This document shows, piece after piece, positions 11,561 to 21,844 of a stretch of DNA of 64,000 bases. Both the position numbers and the translations under genes were made by a program. Source of the DNA: Rhodocollybia butyracea. Lineage: Eukaryota; Basidiomycota; Agaricomycetes; Agaricales; Omphalotaceae. Below the pieces are notes generated by a model that was not told where the DNA came from, searched no databases, and saw only the letters and a list, made by a program, of their open reading frames with translations. The DNA lies in assembly GCA_015501585.1 (NCBI GenBank), contig JADNRY010000158.1:1-64000 (forward strand). The letters are read 5' to 3'. Within the stretch, counting starts at the first letter, position 1. Every line of letters begins with the position of its first letter.

Positions 11561-14500
11561 TCAGGTTTTGGTTCTTTCATCTTCATGGTGACTGATAGCA
11601 GTCAACCAATCTTGATTCATTATAAATGAATGATAGTGAGGATCTATGGATAAGAATAAATTATCATCCATATCCTCTTCTATGCAGACCGGTGGTCTGC
11701 AATCATCTAATGGATTTTCAAAATCCTCAGGATCAGTTTGAACCGGTTCCATTATGCAACCATAGTAGTCGCTAAAGTCATCGTTGTTGTCAATACTCGT
11801 ATGGTTTGAGGGTGTATTCTCCTTCGGACGATTCCTCGTCATTAGGATCAGTTATGTTTGGAGATTCATCATTTTGAATCTCCTCTTCGACTATCAGAGG
11901 AGATTCTATCTCCTCTTGTTCATCCTCTTCTTGGATGACATACATGCGGGGTTGCCCGTATTGTTCACAAGTAGGGTCATTTGCAAAATGTCCCGGTTTG
12001 CCACATCCGTAGCAGAGTTTTCTGGTGCTTGTGTCACCAGAGGGTTTAGGTCTTGAACTCTTAGAGTTTGTTACCTGTCCTGAGTGTATTCTCAGTGCGT
12101 ACGGGCTTCAATTTATTATTGGAGAAACAATGTTTCACCAGTTGAAATGGTCGTCCTTTGACAATCACTGGACCAGATCTATATGGTCCTGTACTACCAC
12201 TTGGTTGTACTTTTACTTCACGGCGTATTTGCTTAGTGATATATTTCGAGTCTTCAGGACTTGGTTTCTTACGTGAAGTGACATAGTAATCTTCGAGATG
12301 ACGATTGTCCTCGAGTCTAGTAACCGCCTTGACCATTGTTCTGAGTTTAGCATACTCTGGAACGATGCCTTGGTTTGCTAGATGTTTCAGTATTGTAATG
12401 GGTAACCCATTAATGAATCGATTGCGCATTGCAGCCAAATTAGGCGGCTGCTACATCCTTGCCGCCCATCTTAATAGGGTGGCATGATGATCTCGTATGC
12501 CTTTAGCGGGCGAGTATATTACTTGTTCAAACTGCTGAGCAGCTTGATGTATTGTAGATGCTTGTACGCATCTATTGAAGATTCCTATTATGGTGTATTC
12601 AAATTTCCAGGATATTGTGATCCTATGAGGTCCATCGACTTTGTCGTTGTACCAATCAAGGGCTTTGTCCTTGAGGAATAACCCCAATACCTGGAGGCGT
12701 GTTTTATTGTGGTCTTTACCACAATAGCGATTTACAGCCATCCATCTGAGAAGGATGGCTAACCATCTCTCAAAAATCTCTACGTCTGGCATACCATCGT
12801 ATGCCTCAGGCATTGGGAGCTTGATATTCTTAGCTCCGTCTGTAGTTGTGACGGGTTTCCCCACCGCATGACATACCATACATCAATACACTCTGTGTAC
12901 CTGGTGTTTCCATCGGGCACAACATTTGTCATCCCCTGTTTTCTCTCGCAGTTTAGCTGCAAGTTTTTGTCGCAGCTTACGCTGTTGTGATTTACTAAGA
13001 TTTGCCTGTGGTTGAATTATATAATTCACCCAGGAATTGTTAGATGAGGAGTCAGAATCGGACTCCTTATTGTTATTGTCTGATGATTCATCAGACCAAG
13101 GCGTACCTTTACGCTTCTTGTCTCTATCGCTAGAGTCAGAGCTGTTGGAGCTATCATCAGGATCTCCAGGTGTGCCAGAGGCATACCTAACTCTGCCACT
13201 CTTGTAGGGTTGCGATGATTGAGTATTCTGTGAGGAAGTATTATAATACTCCCGATCCCAAACTTCTTGTGGAGTACTTAGTTTGTCGACGGGGATGCCG
13301 TCGTCATTGAATCCTACCATCTGGTCAGGGAATGCATCCGGTATTATACCGGATGTTCTGAGACTATAGTTATGTTGTCTCTGAATTGCTACACGACTTT
13401 CCCAATTGCTCGCTATCCCATTTGGGAGCGGCATACTAGGCGATCTTATCACAGTCAGTGCAGTATTATTCTGTACTTCATTTATCAGTGGTACCGTTGT
13501 TGGTACTACTATTGGCGATGCCTGTACTATTGTAGCTGGCAGTGTTGGTAGTACTACTGTTTGTGGTACTGCTTGTTGTATTGTTACTGGTGGGATCACC
13601 GTATTAATTGGCTCTTTCTTTACAGGAGCCTTCATTTTAGCGGGTACTGTTTGTACTTGCTGTGTAAAAGTTACCGGAGGTAACTGTTGTTGTGCGGGTG
13701 GTACTACTGTATGTAGTACCATTGTGCTCGGACCAGGTCCTTGCGTGTTTTGTTGACAAACAACTTGCGTTGTTGTCTGTGTTTGCGCCATGCGTACTGT
13801 TATCGGTGCTGATGGCACTATTGTTTTCGTTTGTATTCCTTGTGTAGGAATACTAACATCAACCAATGGTTGGTTTTTATGATAATGTTCATTCAATTCT
13901 TGAACGAATGCTTTGTGAGCTTTGATAAGGGACTCATTTCTCAATGGTCCCACTATTGTTGACTCCGTCCGTTGGATTGGGTCATTCTTCTGTCTACTAA
14001 TTGTAGGCGGAGTAGGTAATGATCTTGGTCCTCTTGGGGCTGGAGACAGTCTTCCTGTGAAGATGTTATGCCTTATTACTGGAGAGTAACAAAGCGTCTG
14101 GGGTTCATTTGATTTACCCATTGTGAGTTCGATAAATTGCATGACTGGGATTTCATTTGCATGAACTCCTTTATTTGGCGTTTTGTTCGTTTGGGAAGTT
14201 TGATTCTTCCTACGTGTTACAAAGTTGCCAAAGTTATTATAGGGATCGCTTTGGCAATCACCTTCTTCTACAACCTTGGTTTCAAGGTTGTCAAATAGAC
14301 CTTCACCTTCAGGTGGGTCTATCGGATTGAATGAATCCATATGCCATACGTTATGTATTGGCTTAAAAGACTCTTTAGGTCTCCAATCTTGGCACCTGGT
14401 AGTTGTATAGTCCCATCGTTTGATGGAACGGATGTGTGGTAGGCTTTATGCCTTCCCAACAACTTGTTTGTTTGTTGTCAGGCAGTATGCCGCCTGTAAT

Positions 14501-14979
14501 ACCGCTGGCATTACTGCTGGTGGTCGGGCTATGGGCATTGCTATGCTCGTAAAGTTACCAGTATCTGGTAACGGTCTGGACTTACTCATTCTGGATGGTC
14601 CGGACCAACGTTCTACCGCGGTAGCTATACGGTTTAGTGCTTGCGCACCTTGTCCATAGAACTGCGATAGTTCTTGCATGGCCTCCTTGAGGTCATTCAT
14701 GTCTGCGAAGCCTTTATTGCTAAAGGCTCCCTGAGACTCATTAGACTCAGAAAGTTTATCGTGTGTCGTATTTGACGCACGCTCACGGATGTCTTCGACA
14801 TCACTTACATTCTGCCTGTCGTTAGACGGCTCAATTTCAGGACTTTGTCCTGCATACGGTGGTAGTCGTGAACTATGACTACCGTCGTGTGAATTTATTG
14901 GTGACGTGGCATCACCATGTTGTGAGTGGCGATTGCTCGCATCTCGTTGGGACTTCTCTGAGTTCCTATTTTGGTCCAT
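11561..14979 (-). pseudogene. Gypsy gag with zinc knuckle, multiply interrupted
   Basis: From the ATG at 14979 a single frame runs to about 12061, interrupted only by TAA 14446, TGA 12883 and TAG 12451. The first part is low-complexity (Ser, Gln, Thr, Pro-rich). The retrotransposon gag core is at 12830-12100, with KDKALDWYNDKVDGP and NRFINGLPITIL. After a frame change past 12061 comes a zinc knuckle, CYGCGKPGHFAND, at about 12020-11975, followed by an acidic linker. The family's gag forms the virus-like particle and binds RNA through the knuckle. Stops of the TAA/TAG/TGA type that differ from CAA/CAG/CGA by one C-to-T change dominate. Confidence 0.8.
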
Positions 14980-15135
14980 GTGATCGAACTTTTGTTGATT
15001 TTGCTTGGCGCTTTTGATGCGGAGTAAGAGTGGTGATAATTTTTTAGATTACTTTATAATTCTAGTCGAGTAGTTATTACTTCTCGTAGTTTTGTGCACA
15101 CAATCTTTTAATAAAGATTTTTGATGCTCAAAAAA

Positions 15136-15391
15136 GTATAACGCCCTTAGGCGAGAGTCTTACGTTCACACGAAAGAGCACGACAAAGGCTATGCGATTG
15201 TGTACTCGTAGTGTAGAAGAACTACAGTAATTTATGTAATTCGACTAGTTATAGTAATCGAAATGAATAGAAGAGAAATGATATCTAATCGTAAGATAAG
15301 ATAAGATAAGAGTCGCGATGCGACAAAAGTTAAGGCCGCGCCATAAGGCGCGCCGGAAGGGAATCAGGCAAGATGGGGAGGAGGCGTTACA
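15136..15391 (-). repeat. 5' LTR of the Gypsy element
   Basis: This 256 bp LTR matches the left LTR throughout, apart from CpG decay in the other copy, small changes around AGATAAGATAAG and the nested insertion. It contains GGCCGCGCC...GGCGCGCC, an intact inverted repeat that is broken in the other LTR. Confidence 0.85.
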
Positions 15392-16815
15392 CTTGAATAT
15401 CTTGAGTCAACTTGGGACAGAACCGTTGACAATAAAGTGGGGGAAGAAAGATGCGAACGGGTAAAAGCAGGTAAAAAGCTAGTTTAAATATCACTTAGTG
15501 CCGGTAATAATTGATGCGGTTGCTGTTACCCGTGAGGGATAAGCTGGGACAAGAGGGAACGACTAAGTAGAACAAGCAAATGACAACCAGATCTTGATGC
15601 ACCCAAAGTTGTCCCTGATGTGGAGTACTGTACCCCCATTGTAATGGAGCCGAGTATGAAATACTACTACTACTACTACTGTAAAAGCTGTACCGTATAG
15701 TCACGGTGCAGAAGCTCTTAAACTTACTCATGCTCACAGTTCATGAACACACTCAGACTGCAACTAGGTCAAAGTCATGAGCAGGAGCTTGAGCCTCCAG
15801 GTGGTTTCGGGCTACGACAGCTTGACACGGATGATGGTGGAACAGGATGGCTCACCCGTACAGGGTTGGTTTAAGTTGGGTCCGAGTTTCAAATTAAAAG
15901 CGGCTTGCTTGCTCTTGCTTGTGGCGAAGAAACAGAGAGAAACGGTACTTGCCAGAGAGGAGGTTAGAGCCTAGAGGTGAATTTACTGTAGGGAAAGAAA
16001 GGATTCAAGGAAGTGGATCATTTTTCAAGTAAAAATAACGAGCTCGAGTTGCAAAATTCTCGAAATCCAGCCTTACTCAAAGTTTATGAACTTTACCAGT
16101 ACTAGTGTGTCATGACGAGGAAAATACATATGATTACATTTTACCCAGAAGACTTTCTCCAGCTTTGGAAAGAAATATAAGGTCAACATAATGAGGATGT
16201 GAATCTCATATAGCAAGATCATCTGGGAGGAAGAATTACTGGGCAATGGCAATCAGTTTTAGGCAGCTCTCAGGATTACCGCTGTCGGTATGCTCAGTAT
16301 AATCATTAGTTTCCGCCCATAATCACTTATAATCAAAGGAAAATCATTTTATTTAGCCGCTAACCACGCTATAATCCATTACCACCCTGTAAAATCTTTA
16401 TTACACCTGGTGAGAGGTGTAATCCCTGGCAAGATTTTCCTGCATTTAGTGATGGAACTCTCAAAATTCCAATATCACCATGGACCACAAACAAAAACCA
16501 GAAATCTTTCATTGGGCATACATGATACATCAGATGAGCATCAAAGACAGTGTTGTAGTATGAAGTGGACATTTTCAACGGACCAACAACAGACACCAGA
16601 GAGCTTCGTAAGCAAAGACCAAAAATCTGAAATAAACAAATGGCCATGGTCGGACACCAACTCACCGGGGAGTCCGTTCTTGCAATACCAATTATCAAGA
16701 GAGAGCTGAGCACATTGAGGGGCGGCAAGGTCAGTATGGCAAGGAACAATCCGGACATCAGCACCGTATCAGTCATGGTTAGAATGCTGCAGTTGTAACC
16801 ACCGTCTTTAGGGAG
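15392..16815. other. Spacer between the two retrotransposons
   Basis: No firm gene. A (TAC)n microsatellite lies at about 15659-15680. No Copia integrase or RT sequence continues from the other side of the Gypsy element, so the Copia 3' half is missing, not merely displaced. A possible membrane-protein exon at 16369-16776 is listed separately. Confidence 0.5.
16369..16776 (-). CDS. Possible N-terminal exons of a small membrane protein
   Basis: From ATG 16776 the minus strand encodes a hydrophobic start (MTDTVLMSGLFLAILTLPPL, then a second hydrophobic run). After about 37 codons a GTGAGT...TTTCAG pair offers a 39 nt intron of normal fungal type, followed by a further open stretch. I cannot trace later exons or name a family. 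The Copia derivative inserted 40 bp upstream of this ATG, so it may be a disrupted gene start or chance. Confidence 0.25.
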   Translation of the reverse strand: MTDTVLMSGLFLAILTLPPLNVLSSLLIIGIARTDSPVSWCPTMAICLFQIFGLCLRSSLVSVVGPLKMSTSYYNTVFDAHLMYHVCPMKDFWFLFVVHGDIGILRVPSLNAGKSCQGLHLSPGVIKILQGGNGL

Positions 16816-16820
16816 GGGCC

Positions 16821-17107
16821 TGTTGGGATCCGGGCTGGAGTCCCGCCATCCTGTATGCCCCAGATAACTAAACAGGTAATATTTCTACCTTCTGCTTTCT
16901 TTATTCCTTACGAAGTTTACCTTTCTTCCATTGTTTTTCTCACTCCATCTATCTACCGCGCTGGCGTATTTACCTTAGAGTAATTACGAGGAAGCACCCC
17001 AGTTGATTCACTTGAAGTGTCCTGGGGTGCGTACTTATCTTTCTAACTAACTTCTCAGCTTACTAACTAGTACCGTACCTTTAGATATCATATTGATTAG
17101 TTCTACA
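16821..17107 (+). repeat. 5' LTR of Copia element 2
   Basis: 287 bp, beginning TGTTGGGATCC and ending GATTAGTTCTACA. The final part recurs at the end of the element (18073-18126), where two blocks of the LTR are joined with the middle missing. Confidence 0.8.
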
Positions 17108-17195
17108 GGTTATGGGCCCCGCCTCCTGCTAAATTAATAACGATAATCACTGATAACACCAAACCGAAAACAAAAGACTTACCCGAAATACAAAA

Positions 17196-18083
17196 ATGGC
17201 TAGTAACGGCGCGATTCCACCGCCTATCCCCGAAGTCCCCAAAGATCAAAAGTTTGATGGAGGTGTACGCCTGGCGTGGGCACCTATTGAAAGAAAAATA
17301 AAGACCACCCTTAGAAGCCAAGGCATTGTTGTTTACACGGATGGGACGATCTCGAAACCAGCCCTCACCCCGGGAGCTCCAGAACCTGCTCCGACTCCAG
17401 TATACTCCACAATCCCATTGCTGGGGGAGTGGATGTTTAGGAACAACCGAGCAAAGGGGATGATCAAAGCCTATGTGTTGGATTTACCTTCCATGGTCCC
17501 TGACGTAGACAACAAAACCGCCACTGAAGTTATGGCCTATCTGGTAAATGAATTCGGTAAAACAGATGACATGCGCAAGACTCACGCCATGTGCCGACTT
17601 CAGAACCACATCTTCCGCGATAATGAAACCCTCGATGGGTTCTTCAAAACGTTCCGCAAGCTCAGGAAGGAAGCGATGGACGCTGGGAACGATGTATCGG
17701 ACACCATATTCCGCGAAATAATCCTGGCTGCTTTCCCTACCATCGCCTTTGATACCATCATGCAGAACATCATGGCCAACGCCACCACTTTTGCCTCCCC
17801 TTTGGCTATCATCCAGCATATCACGTACCAACACTCAAGGAGCAGTAACCGCCCAGACATAGCTGTCTCTGGCGGGAACTTACCTCAAGCGAACCTCATT
17901 GCAGCACTCCAAAATCGAATTGAGCATCTTGAGAAACAAGGGTCATGTCTGAGGAATCCCGAAAAGAAGTGCACAAACTGCTCGAGAATGGGTCACCTAG
18001 CCAAAGAGTGTTTCAGGAAGGGAGGCGGAAAGGAGGGCAGTACCCTGCGCTACAGGTACGATTACTTATCAAATACGAGTTGA
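17196..18083 (+). CDS. Copia gag, intact
   Basis: A 295-residue open frame from ATG 17196. It resembles UBN2-type Copia gag proteins: a variable start, a helical middle part (around MCRLQNHIFRDNETLDGFF and FREIILAAFP) and a terminal knuckle CTNCSRMGHLAKEC (C-X2-C-X4-H-X4-C), followed by a basic tail. The stop codon TGA is supplied by the first bases of the truncated 3' LTR. Gag would package RNA into a particle; with no pol present the element would need enzymes from another copy. It is the only undamaged retrotransposon ORF in the window. Confidence 0.85.
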   Translation: MASNGAIPPPIPEVPKDQKFDGGVRLAWAPIERKIKTTLRSQGIVVYTDGTISKPALTPGAPEPAPTPVYSTIPLLGEWMFRNNRAKGMIKAYVLDLPSMVPDVDNKTATEVMAYLVNEFGKTDDMRKTHAMCRLQNHIFRDNETLDGFFKTFRKLRKEAMDAGNDVSDTIFREIILAAFPTIAFDTIMQNIMANATTFASPLAIIQHITYQHSRSSNRPDIAVSGGNLPQANLIAALQNRIEHLEKQGSCLRNPEKKCTNCSRMGHLAKECFRKGGGKEGSTLRYRYDYLSNTS

Positions 18084-18126
18084 TTCACTTGAAGTGTCCT
18101 GGGATATCGTATTGATTAGTTCTACA
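18073..18126 (+). repeat. Truncated 3' LTR of Copia element 2
   Basis: Two LTR blocks are fused: GTTGATTCACTTGAAGTG... (as at about 17002-17027) and ATATCGTATTGATTAGTTCTACA (as at 17085-17107). About 60 bp between them and the whole first part of the LTR are absent. Confidence 0.75.
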
Positions 18127-18255
18127 GGGCCTATAAAGTCCATGTTGTGCCAGTAATATTCATCACAGAGAGATATGAATCAGATGATTTGTCAAATCCA
18201 AAGTGGCATAAGTTGTCATGGGCTACATCAGGAAAAGTACTATAGACTTAAGGCG

Positions 18256-18461
18256 ACCTGGGAAAAGGTTCAGGGAGTCATTTGGCTCAAGTTAACTTGG
18301 GGCCAACTTCACAAACTTGGTATTTGCTTGAGCAGACTTGAGTAGACTTGGGGTCAACTCCACAAACTTGGGATTAGTGAGGTCTACTCAACTCAACTCA
18401 ACTCAACTCAAGTCACTTGAGTTGACTTAAGCCAAATGACTCCCCGAACCTTTTCCCAGGT
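18256..18461. mobile_element. Foldback element, about 206 bp
   Basis: Left end ACCTGGGAAAAGGTTC, right end its inverse. The inverted match covers about 40-45 bp (including AGTCATTTGGCT). Between are repeats of ACTTGGGG/ACTCAACTCAA. No coding capacity; MITE-like. Confidence 0.6.
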
Positions 18462-18689
18462 GAGCTCAGGACACAGATATAATAATTATCTACTTGTTAT
18501 TATAAGTAACTACATTATATGATTATTTATTGTTATAACAAGACGGCATAATAATAATTCTATTGTAATCCCGCAGGCGCGTAAACTTCGGGCCTGCCTC
18601 CGCTTCCCTCCCCTCCCCTTCGGGGGGTCCCCCAAGCCAGGAAGTCGTCGGCAGGCACACTAAAGCCTTGTTTACGCTAGCAGAATATA

Positions 18690-18830
18690 CCTAACCCCTA
18701 ACCCTAACCCCTAACCGCTAACTTTTGTGCTGCGCGCAAGCCGCCTGCGGCGGCGCCAGGCCCTAACCCTAACATCGTGCTTCGCGCGAGCCGCCTACGG
18801 CGGCGCCAAACGCTAACCCAGGCCCACCAA
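18690..18830. repeat. Interstitial telomere-like repeats with GC-rich blocks
   Basis: CCTAACCCCTAACCCTAACCCC and later CCCTAACCCTAAC match the TTAGGG-type telomere repeat on the minus strand. They alternate with two related GC-rich blocks (CGCGCAAGCCGCCTGCGGCG and CGCGCGAGCCGCCTACGGCG). Confidence 0.6.
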
Positions 18831-18844
18831 GCTTTTAATAAAAC

Positions 18845-18935
18845 GGAGAAATAATAAAACATTACCAGCCAGGATTGAACCAGTAACCTCCCGATCAACG
18901 TCAGAATAACATCGTGGAACACTCTGTCATATGCA
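18845..18935 (-). repeat. tRNA-like / SINE-like remnant with pol III boxes
   Basis: On the minus strand TGACAGAGTGT resembles an A box and GGTTCAATCCT matches a B box well; the spacing is about 40 nt, as in a tRNA. No proper anticodon stem can be drawn, so it is not a working tRNA gene. More likely a tRNA-derived SINE head or a decayed tRNA. Confidence 0.35.
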
Positions 18936-19133
18936 CATGAGAATCTTTGATCGGCATTCAATTATAGAACACCTGTCATTCATATCAATTGCTACTAACA
19001 ATAAATAATTGTAAAATCTCTGGACTTGTTATAACAAGTCGATAATTATTAAAAGCGTGTTGGATAATGTTAGATGAGCCACAATTCCTAAGCTACCTAC
19101 CAAAGGTGCATTGTCCGGCGAGATGGTGACTCG

Positions 19134-19696
19134 TAGTGATGTGCCGGCTAGGGCTCAGAGCCGTTGGGCCCTCTGAGCCGTCTCTAGGGCTCAGGAGGGC
19201 TCAGATTTTTGAAAGCCCTGAGCCGGGGCTCAGGGCGCAAATTTATGCAGGTAAAGTGCCCCCAAATACAAGTAACAAGGTGGTCTGGACAGAACTCATG
19301 GATAGTATTTGAGCTTCAAACATATCAGTAGCTTGTGAGGTCACATTGTTTAGAGAGAGCAGAAAGGATCATTGTCATCTTGTTTGATATCCAAAAAATT
19401 TGTGAGCTGGTTTATAACTGGTTGCAGTTGGCTCTCCCAGCTCAATATGAGTTTTATTCATTGAAGATTGTGTGTTTCGCACCAAAAGTGGTAAAGGTGT
19501 AAAGTACAAGTGTTGATACTGATTTATTTAATCTATCCTGGGCCAGTTCTGAACCTGTACCTTGAGCCGGGGCCTGAGCCTGAGCCGGTCCCCAGCCGTC
19601 ATGTAGGGCCCGGCTCAAGATTTTGGTAGGCCCTGGCCCTCATGAGCCTGGCCATAGCCGGGGCTTCTGAGCCGGGCCCCAGCCGGCACATCACTA
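19134..19696. mobile_element. hAT-like MITE
   Basis: Ends TAGTGATGTGCCGGCT...AGCCGGCACATCACTA form a terminal inverted repeat, and the adjoining sequence is packed with GGGCTCAGAGCC/CCCGGCTCAGAAGCC words. TAGTGATGTGCCGG-type ends are typical of non-autonomous hAT elements. No convincing 8 bp target duplication (flanks GTGACTCG and ATCGATGA). Confidence 0.6.
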
Positions 19697-19701
19697 ATCG
19701 A

Positions 19702-20110
19702 TGACAGACTAAGATGCATAATCACACCGGGGCCAGTGGGACTGCACCCCAAAGAAGCTTTTTTTTGGACCACATTCATCAAAGGAGCATTGCTCAGGAC
19801 TAGACTCGTCAAAAGAGGATGTTCCAGAGCTATCCTTGAGTCCAAGGGAGTAGGCACTGGCATGCCCCCTGAGGGGGTGGGAGATAGGCATAAATATACA
19901 AATCAAATGCTCAGATGCTATCAATATCTCCAACATGAAATGGCAAACTTGTAAGGTTCATTGTCTTTATGCCAACTTTATGCAGTACTGCCAGTAGTTG
20001 TTGTAATTGTGACATCACTGACAGTATAGATACCTGTGTCTGCCGCTTCATGGAGATTGAGAACAATTCGTGACATCAGGGTAACTGACAGACTAAGATG
20101 CATAATCACA
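19702..20110. repeat. 25 bp exact direct repeat flanking 360 bp
   Basis: The same 25 bases, starting TGACAGACTAAGATGCATAA, occur at 19702-19726 and 20086-20110. The right copy spans a splice acceptor of the DUF6533 gene (GCATCTTAG on the minus strand); the left copy lies six bases from the hAT-like MITE. Confidence 0.7.
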
Positions 20111-21619
20111 TAATTAGCACAAATCTCGTAAATGATAATGTCACAGTGTGCATACCATCCCACAAAGGCGGAGAAATTTCCTTGCAAAGGCTGATGTAGG
20201 TTTTAGTATACTAGTATGAGCAATTGCTGGAAGGTAACATACACTGGGAATCTGGTAGGTAGTAAACCAACCTAAGTTAGGGCCAATTCTGCCAAAACTC
20301 GGAGACAGCAATAGGAAGCATGCTCACATGAAGGGAAATGATGTTTGCTAAGTTCAGCAATGCCATGATCCTGTTTACCATCACATTACCAGCCCCAGAA
20401 AGTTGAAACCCATAGATCTTACAAGAAATAAGCGGAACCTAAAACAAGGTTATACACATGAGCATGTGTAGGCGGGATACTATGTCGTCACTCACCATCT
20501 CGTACAACAACGGAGAAAAGGGATCTCCGTATGTTGATTCCGCTGAGCAAAAATTGTGTCTGCCATGCTTTGCGCATAGTCATGGCGAATAGTATTGAAT
20601 CTACTATTAACAAGCCTTCCCAGCCTATAGCTGTACCTGCATAAACGTGCAATAAATGTGTCAAGTCGCGTGATCTAAAGTCCATCACAGACTGTCACAG
20701 ACTTACTAGAAGCACTGGATCAAATGATCAGAGCCGTCGCAAGGTAAGAATAGTGCACACTCACTTGCTTGAGCTTAAGAGAATGTGGCAGCCCAGATTT
20801 GGGGGTGTTGAATGGTTTCGACTAATGAAAGTGAGCTAAACAGCCTATCATTATTGACAACAAAATTCAAAGTAATCCGAAAGTCAACTCACTGCAATAC
20901 TTGTGCCGCCACCAAAGATTGCAATGCCCATAAAGATAACAAGAACAGCCCTTCTACAGCCATACAATGCATATACCCGTAGAGAAAATAGAGCTGGGAA
21001 TTCAACAAGAATCAGAAACTGCAACAGTAAGTGCGTATATGCACTCACCAGTAACTATGCCTTGTGTAACCGACTGGAACACCTGATGATATAGCTCTAG
21101 GGATTGACAGCTGGACAGCTTCAAGTCAGTAAAAATATTACGGTTCTCACAGGCCGGGGGAGTCGAGACCCACCTCTAAGGAATTATCAGAAACCTCCGA
21201 AGCAATATAGAAACATCCTCACCGACGGTGTGAAGGAAGTAGAAAACAAAGAAATTGCTGGTACTATGTTTCCGAAAGCAAGATAACGATTCACAAAAAA
21301 CAGATATCCGCCAGCATTCCGTGGGCGTCTCCAGAGCAGCCTTATTTCGGACTCTGATTGGGACTTGTGTATAAGGACCAACACACAATGAGACACTCAA
21401 GAAGTATACCCAAGGTAATTAAATGATCATAGAAGAGAACGACTAAGTATGAAGCGCCAAAATCAATACAAAAAACTCATCATAGAGGGATTCCGTCAGT
21501 ACTTACCTAGAGCAGACGTGAACAATATATTTGCCAAACGCCTGGTCGACAGAGTTAAGAAAGATAGGCCAATGTGAGCGAACTACTTACACAGAATTTA
21601 TTTGAGATATATCAGCCAT
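19978..21619 (-). CDS. DUF6533-type integral membrane protein, multi-exon
   Basis: Seven-helix-like protein family of Agaricomycetes whose role is unknown. Exons read from ATG 21619: a first exon of about 10 codons; a segment FYDHLITL; an exon with ESEIRLLWRRPRNAG and YLFFVNRYLAF (21350-21230), matching the family N-terminal motif of charged linker plus LFxxNRYLxF; LYHQVFQSVTQGIVT (about 21085-21040); FLILVEFPALFSLRVYALYG (about 21010-20900); NLGCHILLS (about 20800); AIGWEGLLIVDSILF (about 20630-20590), the family WEG motif; RDG then a 15-16 nt micro-exon leading into YFLIMALLNLANI (about 20370); and LSVTLMSRIVLNLHEAA before the stop at 19978. Introns have normal GT/AG ends. The junction before the WEG exon is uncertain by one or two bases, so a frameshift cannot be excluded. 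Confidence 0.7.
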
Positions 21620-21844
21620 GAGGACTAGTAGGGAAGAAAAGCAGAGCGAGCATTACCCCCGTTTCGACGATTCCGAGTTGTTTTTATCGGTGACACTTGA
21701 TACGGTTTATTGAAAATGCATCTAACCGGGAAACTTGTTGGTTTCCTCAATTTTTCCTTAGTAGGTCACGATGGCTCTCTACAGCATAAATTGTACTTGG
21801 GTCATTTTTAACTTGGCGATTCGATCTTTGATCATATTGATTGA

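Larger units (their letters stand above)
4014..15391 (-). mobile_element. Ty3/Gypsy LTR retrotransposon with chromodomain and a third ORF
   Basis: Full element on the minus strand: 5' LTR at 15136-15391, gag, protease, reverse transcriptase, RNase H, integrase with chromodomain, a long extra ORF, a polypurine tract, and 3' LTR at 4014-4631. Gag and pol are each interrupted by in-frame stops and a few frameshifts, so this copy is dead. It disrupts Copia element 1 on its left. The left flank (GTACA) and right flank (CTTGA) show no target duplication, so one side has probably been rearranged. The order RT-RNase H-integrase-chromodomain places it with the chromovirus-like Gypsy elements common in basidiomycetes. 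Confidence 0.9.
16821..18126 (+). mobile_element. Copia element 2, gag-only derivative
   Basis: Starts with a complete LTR (16821-17107), has a primer-binding site GGTTATGGGCCC at 17108, one intact gag ORF, and ends in a shortened LTR (18073-18126). GGGCC is present on both sides (16816-16820 and 18127-18131), a perfect 5-bp target duplication. There is no protease, integrase or RT. The flanking duplication shows the unit either inserted in this short form or was deleted internally after insertion. Confidence 0.85.
18481..19050. mobile_element. 570 bp inverted-repeat element carrying telomere-like and tRNA-like sequence
   Basis: The ends are inverted copies of AATAATTATCKACTTGTTAT, with an imperfect match extending to about 60 bp (both sides contain ATTATTTATTGTTA). 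Inside are a GC-rich segment, two copies of a GCCGCCTRCGGCGGCGCCA hairpin-like block separated by CCCTAACCC repeats, and a tRNA-like stretch. No transposase. Exact target duplication not clear. Confidence 0.5.

Noticed and set aside
13406..13756. 116-codon Cys/Gly/Val-rich plus-strand frame
   Set aside because: It is the antisense of the low-complexity gag region.
18845..18935. Functional tRNA gene
   Set aside because: Only the A and B boxes are present; no acceptor or anticodon stem can be folded.
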